A stretch of 64,000 nucleotides of DNA from Paracraurococcus sp042666655 (GTDB taxonomy: Bacteria > Pseudomonadota > Alphaproteobacteria > Acetobacterales > Acetobacteraceae): NCBI RefSeq assembly GCF_042666655.1, contig NZ_JBHTDE010000004.1, positions 332,837 through 396,836 of the forward strand, given 5' to 3'. Shown piece after piece: positions 44,010 to 54,357 of the stretch (within the stretch, counting starts at the first letter, position 1; the number at the start of each line of letters is the position of its first letter). Both the position numbers and the translations under genes were made by a program. The notes under the pieces are model-generated. The model ran no database searches. It was not told the origin of the DNA and saw only the letters and a program-made list of their open reading frames with translations.

Positions 44010-44564
44010 ATGAAGAATTTCCGCATGGCGCTGCTGGGCACAGCCTTGCTCGCCGCAGCCCCCGCCCTGGCGCAGCCCGCGCCGCCGGCCGGCGCGCCGG
44101 CCCCCGGTGGTCCGGCCCCGGCCGCTCCGGCCCCCGCCGCCCGCCCGCGCGCCGATCGCGGTCCAGGCGTGATGTTCAACCAGGTCGACGCCAACAAGGA
44201 CGGCAAGGTGACCTGGGAGGAAGGCTGGGCCTATGTCCAGCAGCGCTTCGCCGCCGCCGACCCGGACAAGGACGGCAGCCTGACCCAGAAGGAGATGGAG
44301 GCCGCCCGCCTCGGCCCCGGCGCCGGCCGGCCCGAGGGCGGCCCCCCGGGTCCGCAGCGCGAGCGCATGGTCGGCATGATGTTCCGCGGGCTGGATGCCA
44401 ACCGCGACGGCGTGGTGACGCTGGAAGAGATCAAGCCGATGGCCGAGGCCCGCTTCCGCAGCCTCGACGCCAATGCCGACGGCGTGGTGACCAAGGATGA
44501 ACTGCCCAGCCCGCGGCGGCAGCATCACCCGCACCGCGGCCAGGGCGGCCCTTCGCCGACCTGA
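44010..44564 (+). CDS. Secreted EF-hand calcium-binding protein
   Basis: A 184-residue protein with a Sec signal peptide (cleavage near ALAQP, residue 22) and an Ala/Pro spacer to about residue 50. Four canonical 12-residue EF-hand loops follow: 60-71 (DANKDGKVTWEE), 84-95, 129-140 and 153-164, each with Asp, Asp/Asn, Asp, Gly and a closing Glu. The tail is His/Arg-rich. It should bind calcium in the periplasm or outside the cell. AGGAGG at 43996-44001 confirms the start. Partner and role are unknown. Confidence 0.88.
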   Translation: MKNFRMALLGTALLAAAPALAQPAPPAGAPAPGGPAPAAPAPAARPRADRGPGVMFNQVDANKDGKVTWEEGWAYVQQRFAAADPDKDGSLTQKEMEAARLGPGAGRPEGGPPGPQRERMVGMMFRGLDANRDGVVTLEEIKPMAEARFRSLDANADGVVTKDELPSPRRQHHPHRGQGGPSPT

Positions 44565-44633
44565 CCGGCGCGGGCTGCTGCCCGCCATGGAGACGCGATG
44601 AGGCGTAGCCCGCGACGGGACATCCCGCCGCGG

Positions 44634-44652
44634 GCCGACCACCACGGTCGGC
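44634..44652. terminator. Hairpin after the EF-hand gene
   Basis: GCCGACC (44634-44640) and GGTCGGC (44646-44652) form a perfect 7-bp stem with a 5-base loop. A second nested dyad (CCGCG...CGCGG) lies just upstream at about 44609-44633. There is no T run. Confidence 0.4.
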
Positions 44653-44755
44653 ATCATGGGCATGGTCCGGAGCCGCAGAAAGAAGATCGGGTCTCGCCGC
44701 CGCCCGGGCGACGCTTCGGGCGAGTGGCAAGCCTGGACAGGATCGAAGGAGAAAA

Positions 44756-44830
44756 TGGTGGGCGCGACAGGGATTGAACCTGTGACCCTTCGCGTGTGAA
44801 GCGAATGCTCTACCGCTGAGCTACGCGCCC
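44756..44830 (-). tRNA. tRNA-Val (anticodon CAC)
   Basis: Minus-strand cloverleaf: acceptor GGGCGCG pairs with CGCGCCC, D arm GCTC/GAGC, anticodon stem TTCGC/GCGAA with loop TTCACAC, T arm ACAGG-TTCAATC-CCTGT, then A and an encoded CCA. The anticodon CAC reads GUG valine codons, which should be frequent in this GC-rich genome. No integrase lies nearby. Confidence 0.95.
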
Positions 44831-44940
44831 GTCCTGCGGGAGGCGGGGAGATACGGAAACCGGTCCCGGGTGTCAAGCCGTGTGGCCGGCTCGGGCGAAC
44901 CGCGCTTGCTGCGCCGTGGCAGCGGCCCATATGGTCGGGC

Positions 44941-45753
44941 ATGGCATCATCCCGGCTGCTCCAGATCGCTGCCTGCCTGCTGGCCCTGGCCCCCATCCGG
45001 GCGGGCGCCGAAACACTTCTCGCCCGCTACGAGGTCCGCGCCGCCGGCGTGCGGATCATGGAGGTCGAGGCGCAATTCGCCCTCGACGGCCCCCGCTACC
45101 GCCTGCGCACCCATGTCCGCACCAGCGGCGTCGTCAACGTCCTCGGCCGCGGCGACCAGGTGACCAGCACCGAGGGCGCCTGGCGCGGCGCCGACCCCAT
45201 CCCCGCCCGCTACCGGACGGAGGGAACCTGGCGCGGCGCCCGGCGCGTGGTCGCGCTGGACTGGCCCAGCCCAGGCCAGCCCGTGCTGGGCGAGCTGGAA
45301 CCGCCGATGGAGGAAGACCGCCAGCCGGTGTCGGCGGCGCTGCGCCTCGGCACCATGGATTCCCTCTCCGCGCTGGCGAAGCTGACCCGCACGGTGGCGC
45401 AGACCGGCCGCTGCGACGCCGCGGCGGCGGTCTACGACGGACGCCGCCGGGCCGACTACACGGTGCAGACCGAGGGCATGCAGGTGCTGCCGCAGGAAGG
45501 CGGCTTTGGCGGCGAGGCGCTGCGCTGCGGCTTCGAGAGCCGGCTGGTGGCCGGCTGGCGCAGCGACCGGGAGGCGGAATGGGCGCGCACGTCGCAGCCC
45601 GCCACCGCCTGGCTCGGCCGGCCCTTGCCCGGCCGCCTGGCCATCCCGGTCAGGATCGAGCTGCCGAGCCGCTGGCTGGGCACCATCCGCGTGGTGCTGC
45701 TGGGCGTGGAGGCGCTGCCCTCAGGGCAGGAGGTCGCGCAGCACCGGCAGTAG
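44941..45753 (+). CDS. DUF3108 domain-containing periplasmic protein
   Basis: A 270-residue protein with a Sec signal peptide (hydrophobic 6-19, cleavage near GAGAE). The rest matches the DUF3108 pattern: LLARYEVRAAGVRIMEVEAQF, then a beta-rich body with YRTEGTWRGARR and a late WLGRPLPGRLAIPVRIEL segment. Its role is not established. The last 33 bases overlap the 3' end of gph on the opposite strand. Confidence 0.8.
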   Translation: MASSRLLQIAACLLALAPIRAGAETLLARYEVRAAGVRIMEVEAQFALDGPRYRLRTHVRTSGVVNVLGRGDQVTSTEGAWRGADPIPARYRTEGTWRGARRVVALDWPSPGQPVLGELEPPMEEDRQPVSAALRLGTMDSLSALAKLTRTVAQTGRCDAAAAVYDGRRRADYTVQTEGMQVLPQEGGFGGEALRCGFESRLVAGWRSDREAEWARTSQPATAWLGRPLPGRLAIPVRIELPSRWLGTIRVVLLGVEALPSGQEVAQHRQ

Positions 45754-46371
45754 CGCGGCCGGCGTCGCCGCGGTGGCCGCGGCGCCTGCCGCCATCGCCG
45801 GGGTGCCGTAGCCCCAGCCGGCGAAGACGCAGGCCAGGCCGGCGCCCCGGGCCGCCATCACGTCGTTGCGGTGGTCGCCGATCATCACCGCCCGGGCCGG
45901 GTCGCCCTTCGCCTGGGTGATGGTGCCGAGCAGGTGGCCCGGATCGGGCTTGCGCACGGGGAAGCTGTCGCCGCCGCCGACCGCGGCGAAGCGGCCGGCC
46001 AGGCCCAGCGCGCCCAGCAGCGCCGCGGTCGCCGCCGCCGGCTTGTTGGTGCAGACCGCCAGTGCCCAGCCATCGGCCGCCAGGACGTCCAGCGTCCCGG
46101 CAATGCCGGGGAACAGCGCCGTCGCCTCGGCTGCGCGGGCGGTGTAGTCGGTGGTGAATTCCGCCAGCAGGGGGTCGGTGAAGGCCAGGCCGCGGGCCGC
46201 CGCGGCGCGTTCGACCAGGACGCGGACGCCGTCGCCGATCATCGCGGTGACCTCCGGCCGGGTGAAGGCCGCCCGGCCCTGGCCCGCCATCAGGCGGTCG
46301 AGGGCGGCGTGGATGTCGGGCGCGCTGTCGACCAGCGTGCCATCGAGATCGAAGACGGCGAGGCGGGGCAT
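45721..46371 (-). CDS. gph: Phosphoglycolate phosphatase, HAD family
   Basis: Removes phosphate from 2-phosphoglycolate. The 216-residue product has the HAD nucleophile motif FDLDGTLVDSAPD with Asp8 and Asp10, CTNKP in motif II (about residue 110), KPDPGHLL in motif III, and VMIGDHRNDVMAA in motif IV. A helical cap (about 15-80) is typical of Gph. The ATG at 46371 fits the motif spacing; an upstream ATG adds nine residues. It is divergent from glmU and converges on the DUF3108 gene. Confidence 0.88.
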   Translation of the reverse strand: MPRLAVFDLDGTLVDSAPDIHAALDRLMAGQGRAAFTRPEVTAMIGDGVRVLVERAAAARGLAFTDPLLAEFTTDYTARAAEATALFPGIAGTLDVLAADGWALAVCTNKPAAATAALLGALGLAGRFAAVGGGDSFPVRKPDPGHLLGTITQAKGDPARAVMIGDHRNDVMAARGAGLACVFAGWGYGTPAMAAGAAATAATPAALLPVLRDLLP

Positions 46372-46528
46372 GACCCGGCCTACCGCGTGCCGCCGCACTC
46401 TGCAATGCGGCGTGCGGTCCGCCGCGACGCGGCGCTTGCCTAGATCAGGCTACGCCGGTCACAACCAGCATGCGATATTGCAGCCGCGTGGGCTATCCTG
46501 CGCGCCGAGTCCGATGTCCGGAGATGCC

Positions 46529-47838
46529 ATGCCCGCCGCCGCCATCATCCTTGCCGCCGGTCTCGGCACCCGCATGCGGAGCGCGCTGCCCAAGGCGATG
46601 CACCCGGTCGCCGGGCGGCCGATGATCAATCATCTGGTCAGTGCCTGCGAGCAGGTCTTCGACCGGATCGTGGTGGTGGTGGGGCCGGACATGCCGGCGA
46701 TGGAGCGCGCGGTGGCACCGCATGCGACGGTGGTGCAGGCGGATCGCCTGGGCACCGGCCATGCGGCGCGGATGGCGGCGCCCTTGCTGCGGGATTTCGC
46801 CGGCGACGTGGCGGTGCTCTATGCCGACAACCCGCTGATCACCGTGCCGACCATCCGGAAACTGGTCACGACGCGGGCCGCGGCCGGGCTGGCGCTGCTG
46901 GCCATGCGGCCGGCGGATCCGGGCCGCTACGGCCGGCTGGTGACGGCTGCCTCCGGCGAGGTCGAGCGGATCGTCGAATGGGCCGATGCGACCGAGGCCG
47001 AGCGCGGCATCGGGCTGTGCAACGCCGGCGTGGTCTGTGCGCCCGCGGCCGACCTGTTCCGCTGGCTGGACGCGGTCGGCAACGCCAACAGCAAGGGCGA
47101 ATACTACCTGACCGACATCGTCGGCCTGGCGGTGGCCGACGGCCGCCGGGTGGTGGCCGAGGAGGCCTCGGAGGCCGAGCTGGCCGGGGCCAACAGCCGG
47201 GCGGAGCTTGCCCTGCTGGAAGCCGGCATGCAGGCGCGGCTGCGCGATGCCGCGATGGCCGGCGGCGCGACGCTGACCGCGCCGGAGACGGTGTTCTTCG
47301 CCTGGGACACGACGCTCGGCCAGGATGTCAGCGTCGGCCCCAACGTGGTCTTCGGGCCGGGCGTCACGGTGGAGGACGGGGTCGAGATCCGCGCCTTCAG
47401 CCACCTGGAAGGCTGCCTGGTGCGGCGCGGCGCCGTCATCGGCCCCTTCGCCAGGCTGCGGCCGGGGACCGAGGTGGGGCGCGAGGCGCATGTCGGGAAT
47501 TTCGTGGAACTCAAGGCGGCGCATTTGGCCGAGGGCGCCAAGGCCAACCACCTGAGCTACCTGGGCGACGTGACGGTGGGGGCGCGGGCCAATATCGGCG
47601 CCGGCACCATCACCTGCAATTATGATGGCGTGAACAAGCACCGCACCGAGATCGGCGCCGGCGCCTTCGTCGGCAGCGACACCGCGCTGGTGGCGCCGGT
47701 GCGGGTCGGTGCCCGGGCGCTGGTGGCGGCCGGCAGCGTGATCACCGAGGATGTGCCGGACGACGCGCTGGCGATCGCGCGCGGGCGGCAGGCGACGAAG
47801 CCCGGGCGCGGGTTCAAGGGCAAGAAGGGTCAAGTCTG

Positions 47839-47839
<1 letters not shown>
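46529..47839 (+). CDS. glmU: Bifunctional N-acetylglucosamine-1-phosphate uridyltransferase/glucosamine-1-phosphate acetyltransferase GlmU
   Basis: Makes UDP-GlcNAc, the precursor of peptidoglycan and lipid A. The 436-residue protein has the nucleotidyltransferase motif LAAGLGTRMRS (8-18) followed by PKAMHPVAGRPM. Residues from about 240 form the left-handed beta-helix acetyltransferase with GANIGAGTITCNYDG. CGGAG precedes the ATG at 46529; an in-frame ATG at 46514 is possible. Its stop overlaps the glmS ATG (TGATG), so both enzymes of the hexosamine pathway are coupled. Confidence 0.96.
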
Positions 47840-49662
<1,823 letters not shown>

Positions 49663-50628
49663 GGCGGCGGTGCGGGGAGGTGTGGGCTCAAAATCGAGCC
49701 GTGCACTTTCGAACGAACCCGTTCCAACCCGAAGCCCGTTTGATTCCTGGCGAAGGACAAAGCCTTTCCGACCGGGCGCTACGCCTTTGGCAGGACAACG
49801 TCGGGCTAGGCTGCGGCGGGCAAGGAGCTCCGGGCGTGTAGTCTCCATGCACGCCTCAATTATCGGCAGGTCGCCAGCGGTCGGGCCCTCGGCCCGCATC
49901 GCGCGGCAGGGCGGCATCGCGTCGTCGGATCTCGAACGCGGCCCTGCGCCGCTTGCACGCCCCGGCAATCCCGACGGCGCCTTCGACGAAATCGATCGTT
50001 CGAAGCAGGCGGCGCGACCTTGCGCGAATCCACCCCGTCCGGCCTGAAGCCGCTTGCTTGATCGCGGTGCAGGTCGGCCCGGGGGGGCGGCTCCGACTTC
50101 ATCGGCACCGCCGCGGCGTGTCTGCATCTGCCGCGCGACGCGCAGCCGGTGTCCGACGCCGTGCCCCTGGCACTGACCGGAGGCATCGCCCGCTCTGGCC
50201 CCGGGACAGACCGTCGTCGGTTCCGGCGGCGGTCGGCTTCATCGCGCTCTCGGTGTCGCGGTGCCCCACGGTCCGGCCATGCTGGACCACATCAAGCAGC
50301 TGCGTGCCGAGGGGTTGGGCAGGCCGGAGGAGAAATCCCAATCCGGCGGCCGGGGCGACTTGAGCATACGGCCGGAGCGGCTGCAGCGCTCGCCTGGGAA
50401 CAAGCGCGGTACGGGAAGCCCGCCGAACGTCGGCAGCGACGGCGCTGAAGGCCTCGACCAGGACGTGCCCTTTGGTGACGCTGCCGTCCGCCCGGCAGCG
50501 CCTGCGGCTTCGCCGCCGCGCGAAACCCGGCGGGATGACCGACACCGGGGCCGGGTATGACCGGGCGGTCGCACCGCCCGACCCATGATGCACCGCAAAC
50601 CGCCACGGAGGATGGTCAGCCGGAGGCG
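49663..50628. other. Gene-poor stretch of about 1 kb
   Basis: No open frame here resembles a protein I recognise; the short frames on both strands have composition typical of non-coding GC-rich DNA. A small hairpin GGCTC/GAGCC (49685-49700) just after glmS could help termination. Since a clearly broken gene follows at 50.75 kb, this may be the remains of decayed genes or an old insertion junction. Confidence 0.5.
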
Positions 50629-50656
50629 CTTGCCGCCGCGGAGGGACGACTATAAC
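50629..50656 (+). promoter_or_regulatory. Candidate promoter of the left catabolic operon
   Basis: TATAAC at 50651-50656 is a good -10 box and CTTGCC at 50629-50634 a partial -35 at 16-bp spacing. The TetR-type operator starts 7 bases after the -10, a position that would block transcription. Confidence 0.45.
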
Positions 50657-50662
50657 CTCAGC

Positions 50663-50678
50663 CTGACCGATCGGTCAG
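50663..50678. promoter_or_regulatory. TetR-type operator, copy 1
   Basis: The perfect 16-bp palindrome CTGACCGATCGGTCAG. It is identical to the site at 60197-60212 and 14/16 like the site at 60886-60901 beside a tetR gene. It lies just after a candidate -10 box, upstream of the Bug remnant and the enoyl-CoA hydratase operon. Confidence 0.75.
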
Positions 50679-50746
50679 TCAAGGATCGAGCTGACATGGG
50701 GCCACAGCCTCCGACGCGAAGGATGCGATGTGACAGGCCTCGGCGC

Positions 50747-51431
50747 AGCTCGTTCCGCGCCATGCTCGCCGGCGTTGCCGGCGCTTCGGCGTGCAGTCGC
50801 CGGGCAAGGCTTTCGGCCAGCCCGTTGCCGATGGCGAACGTGCCCCACGACCCGGGCCGGGAGGTCATGCCGATGAGCCTGCTGGTCCGTTCGGCCTATG
50901 CGCCGGTGCTGCATCGGCCGCCAGCGGCGCGCTGCGTCGTGGACCTGGTCGCGCGGGCCAGGGCGCGGCCGGCGCAGCCGGCCTTCCCGAGTGCCGGCAT
51001 CGGCCTGACGCATATCCCCTTTGGCGGCACCGGCTCCTCGATGCAGGGCACCGTGGCAGGCCCGGGTGCCGAAGACCATCGACAGCCTGGGCGTGCTGAT
51101 CCGCGCCGACCGGCTGCGCGCACCGGGCGTCACGCCGTCCAGCCGTGGGCGGGAACTTCCCGATGTGCCGAGCATCGCCGAGACACTGCCGGGTTTCCAA
51201 GTCACGGTGATCAATCGGCTCATGGCCCGCACAGGCACGCCCGAACCGATTGTTGCGCGGCTTGGCAAGGCGTTGATGCGGGCCATGGCCGGCCCCGCCG
51301 CCGCCGCGCGCTACGCCGATACCGGAGCCCGGCCCGAGGGCAGCACGCCCGCGGCCCTGGGCGCCATGCTGGATGACGGAGGACGGAAGCGGCGCGGTGT
51401 CATCCGCCATGCCGGCATCCGGTTGAATCAG
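50747..51431 (+). pseudogene. Broken Bug/TctC-type substrate-binding protein gene
   Basis: Pieces of a tripartite tricarboxylate transporter binding protein appear in two frames. In one frame there is signal-like FRAMLAGVAGASAC, then VPHDPGREVMPMSLLVRSAY and THIPFGGTGSSMQGTVAG (to about 51064). The next frame continues with RADRLRAPGVT, RELPDVPSIAETLPGF, and PEPIVARLGKAL. Compared with the intact Bug protein at 52218, about 80 residues near the N-terminus and some central residues are missing, and at least one frameshift occurs near 51065. The gene cannot make a functional protein. Confidence 0.75.
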
Positions 51432-51443
51432 GGAGAAGGCGGA

Positions 51444-52214
51444 ATGAGCGAAGACACGGTGACGCTGGAGGTGAAGGACTACGTGGCGGTGGCCACCCTG
51501 AACCGCCCACCGGTGAACGCGGTGAACTGGGCGATGCGCGACCGCATCATCGAGATCATGGACCAGGCAACCGACCGCGAGGATATCCGCGTGGTGCTGC
51601 TGACCGCGCAGGGCAGCGTGTTCTGTGCCGGCGCCGACCTGAAGCAGCGGCCAGACCCCGGCAAGCACGGCGAGTACTGGTGGCACAACCGGCTGACGCG
51701 GGAGACCGGCAACAGCATCAAGGAATGCGCCAAACCGGTGATCGCGGCGGTCAACGGCGCGGCGCTCGGCGCCGGCTTCGGCCTGGCGGCCGCCTGCGAC
51801 TTCATGCTGGCCAGCGACAACGCGGTCTTCGGCATGCCGGAGATCAATGTCGGCCTGGCCGGCGGGGCGGCGATGCTGTCGCGGCTCTTCCCGCCGTCCA
51901 AGGTGCGGCGGATGATGTTCACCGGCCAGCGGCTGCCGGCCAGCGAGCTGTACCGTCTGGGCCTGCTGGAAGCCTGCGTGCCGCAGGACAGGTTGTTCGA
52001 CGAAGCCTATGCGCTGGCCGCCGAGATCGCCGCCAAGGCGCCGCTCGGCATCAAATACGCCAAGCTGAGCTGCAACATGGTGGAGCTGATGCCGGCGAAG
52101 GACGCCTACCGCTTCGAGCAGAATTTCACCTACGAGCTCAGCAAGACCGAAGATGCCGCCGAGGCACGTCGCGCGACGCTGGAAAAGCGTCCGCCGGTCT
52201 ACAAGGGCCGCTGA
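51444..52214 (+). CDS. Enoyl-CoA hydratase/isomerase family protein
   Basis: A 256-residue crotonase-fold enzyme that hydrates or isomerises enoyl-CoA thioesters. The oxyanion-hole segments are AGADLK (62-67) and GAALGAGFGLA (105-115). PEINVGLAGG carries a Glu at 133 in the position of a catalytic acid. The second catalytic Glu of classical hydratases is not obvious, so isomerase, hydrolase or decarboxylase activity is possible. GGAGAAGG precedes the ATG. It is the first intact gene of the operon after the TetR-type operator, and is followed 3 bp later by the Bug gene. Confidence 0.88.
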   Translation: MSEDTVTLEVKDYVAVATLNRPPVNAVNWAMRDRIIEIMDQATDREDIRVVLLTAQGSVFCAGADLKQRPDPGKHGEYWWHNRLTRETGNSIKECAKPVIAAVNGAALGAGFGLAAACDFMLASDNAVFGMPEINVGLAGGAAMLSRLFPPSKVRRMMFTGQRLPASELYRLGLLEACVPQDRLFDEAYALAAEIAAKAPLGIKYAKLSCNMVELMPAKDAYRFEQNFTYELSKTEDAAEARRATLEKRPPVYKGR

Positions 52215-52217
52215 GCC

Positions 52218-53162
52218 ATGTTGCGGCGCACGCTGCTGGGCTCGCTGCTTGCCACGCCGGCGCTGGCCCAGGGCGGCTGGCCGCAGCGCGGCGTCGAGAT
52301 CGTGGTGCCCTACGCCGCCGGCGGCCCGACCGACCGCTACGCCCGCGAATTCGCCCCGCGCCTGAGCGAGTTGTGGGGCCAGCCGGCGGTGGTGGCGAAC
52401 AAGCCGGGCGGGGCGACGGCGATCGGCACCGCGGCGGCGGCGCATGCGCCGCCGGATGGCCACACGCTGCTGCTCGCCAGCTTCGGCATCGTGACCAACC
52501 CGCTGATGCTGCGGAACCTGCCCTACGATCCCGCCGCGCTGGCGCCGCTCTGCCGCTTCGCGCTGGGCGGCGCGGTGCTGTACCTCCACCCATCGGTGCC
52601 GGCCCGCACGCTGACCGAACTGGTCGCCTGGGCGAAGGCCAATCCCGGCGCGCTGCGCTTCGGCTCCTCCGGCATGGGCTCCTCGCCGCATATCTCGGCC
52701 GAGCTCTTCGCCTGGGCGACCGGCATCGAGATGCTCCACACGCCCTATCGCGGCAGCGCGCCGGCGCTGACCGACCTGCTCGCCGGTCATGTCAACGCGC
52801 TGTTCGACAGCGTCACCACCATGCGCTTCGCCCGCGACGGCCGGCTGCGGGCGATGGCGATCGCCCAGCCGCGGCGCAACGCCAATGCGCCGGAGGTGCC
52901 GACCATGGCCGAACAGGGCCTGCCGCAGGTGGTGGCGCGCACCTTCTACGGCTTCTTCTGCCCGGCCGCGGTGCCGGCGCCGCTGCGCGAGCGCATCGCC
53001 GGTGACCTGCGCGACATCGCCGCCAGCGAGCCGATCCAGCGCGCGATCCGCGACGACGGCCTGGAAGCGATGGCCGAGACCCCCGCCGAGTTCGCCGCCT
53101 TCCTGGCCGAGCAGCACGCGCTGTGGAGCCGCGTGGTACGCGAGCGCAACCTTTCCCTGTGA
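52218..53162 (+). CDS. Bug/TctC-family tripartite tricarboxylate transporter substrate-binding protein
   Basis: A 314-residue periplasmic binding protein with a signal peptide cleaved near ALAQG (residue 18). Bug features are VEIVVPYAAGGPTDRYAR, the ligand-loop stretch ANKPGGATAIGT, NLPYDPAALAPL, HTPYRGSAPALTDLLAG and APEVPTMAEQG. These proteins capture carboxylates for TctAB-type or other permeases. No tctA/tctB genes are in the window, which is common for Bug proteins. Location inside a CoA-thioester operon suggests the ligand is a carboxylic acid or its precursor. Confidence 0.9.
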   Translation: MLRRTLLGSLLATPALAQGGWPQRGVEIVVPYAAGGPTDRYAREFAPRLSELWGQPAVVANKPGGATAIGTAAAAHAPPDGHTLLLASFGIVTNPLMLRNLPYDPAALAPLCRFALGGAVLYLHPSVPARTLTELVAWAKANPGALRFGSSGMGSSPHISAELFAWATGIEMLHTPYRGSAPALTDLLAGHVNALFDSVTTMRFARDGRLRAMAIAQPRRNANAPEVPTMAEQGLPQVVARTFYGFFCPAAVPAPLRERIAGDLRDIAASEPIQRAIRDDGLEAMAETPAEFAAFLAEQHALWSRVVRERNLSL

Positions 53163-53170
53163 CGAGGCCG

Positions 53171-54352
53171 ATGATGGACGAGACCGCCGAGCTGGCCGCC
53201 TTTCGGGCCGAGGTGCGCGACTTCGCGTCGACCCGCTGCCCGCCGGAGATCCGTGCAGTGGTCGCCGCCAACGGCAAGCTCGGCCGCAAGCACTGGGCGC
53301 CCTGGCAGCGCATCCTGCACGCGCATGGCTGGGGCGCGCCGAGCTGGCCGGTCGAGTATGGCGGCACCGGCTGGGACCAGCGCCGCCGCCACATCTTCGA
53401 CGAGGTGCTGGCGGAATGCGACTGCCCGCCGCAATACCACCACGGGCTGCGCCATATCGGGCCGGTACTGATCGCCTTCGGCAGCGAGGCACAGAAGGCC
53501 CGCTTCCTGCCGGGCATCCTGAATGGCGAGGATTGGTGGTGCCAGGGCTATTCGGAGCCCGGCGCCGGCTCAGACCTCGCCAGCCTGAAGACCCGCGCGG
53601 TGCGGGACGGCGACGACTATGTCGTCACCGGCCAGAAGCTCTGGACCAGCCACGCGCAGGAAGCCGACTGGATGTACACGCTGGTCCGCACCAATGCCGA
53701 GGTGAAGCGCCAGGAGGGCATCACCATGCTGCTCATCCCGCTGGACTCGCCCGGCATCCAGGTGCGGGAGGTGCGGACGATCGACGGCTGGCACCACGTG
53801 AACGAGGTGTTCCTCGACGCCGTGCGGGTGCCGGCGGCGAACCGCATCGGCGAGGAGAACAAGGGCTGGACCTACGGCAAGTTCCTGCTCGACCGCGAAA
53901 GGCTGGGCGGCGCCAACGTCGCGCCGGCCTTCCGCTTCCTCGAGCGCTGCCGGGCGCTTGTGGCGCGTGAGCTGGCCGGGCCGGCGAACACCCTGAAGCG
54001 GGAGCAGCTGGAATACCGCCTGCTGCTGGCCGAGGCCGAGCTGCGCGGCGCGCGCGAGCTCGGCAAGGCCGCGGTGGACGCGGTCATGGCCGGCCGGCCG
54101 CTCGGGCTGATGCCGTCGGAACTCAAGCTTTCCACCGCGGACACGGTGCAGCGCATCGGCGCCGTCGCGCTGGATGCGGTAGGGGACCGCGTCGCCTCGC
54201 GCTTCCGCCCGGTCGATGGCTCGGGGCCGAATGCGGCGGTCGAGGATATCGAATGGGTGCAGAACTTCATGTACCTGCGCGCCAAGACCATCTTCGGCGG
54301 CTCCAACGAGGTGCAGAAGAACGTGGTCGCCAAGCAGCTTTTCGGGATGTGA
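53171..54352 (+). CDS. Acyl-CoA dehydrogenase, large subunit-like
   Basis: A 393-residue flavoprotein that oxidises acyl-CoA to enoyl-CoA. It shows the N-terminal domain GWGAPSWPVEYGGTGW, the flavin/substrate stretch WWCQGYSEPGAGSDLASLKT, and VTGQKLWTSHAQ. The C-terminal KTIFGGSNEVQKNVVAK contains the usual FAD-pyrophosphate loop. The HGG-x-G loop expected before it is missing and is present instead in the next gene. GAGG lies just before two adjacent ATGs (53171, 53174). The following gene starts 5 bases after its stop. Confidence 0.92.
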   Translation: MMDETAELAAFRAEVRDFASTRCPPEIRAVVAANGKLGRKHWAPWQRILHAHGWGAPSWPVEYGGTGWDQRRRHIFDEVLAECDCPPQYHHGLRHIGPVLIAFGSEAQKARFLPGILNGEDWWCQGYSEPGAGSDLASLKTRAVRDGDDYVVTGQKLWTSHAQEADWMYTLVRTNAEVKRQEGITMLLIPLDSPGIQVREVRTIDGWHHVNEVFLDAVRVPAANRIGEENKGWTYGKFLLDRERLGGANVAPAFRFLERCRALVARELAGPANTLKREQLEYRLLLAEAELRGARELGKAAVDAVMAGRPLGLMPSELKLSTADTVQRIGAVALDAVGDRVASRFRPVDGSGPNAAVEDIEWVQNFMYLRAKTIFGGSNEVQKNVVAKQLFGM

Positions 54353-54357
54353 GCGCC

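Noticed and set aside
44756..44830. tRNA-Val as an integration site for a genomic island
   Set aside because: No integrase and no direct repeat of the tRNA 3' end were seen on either side.
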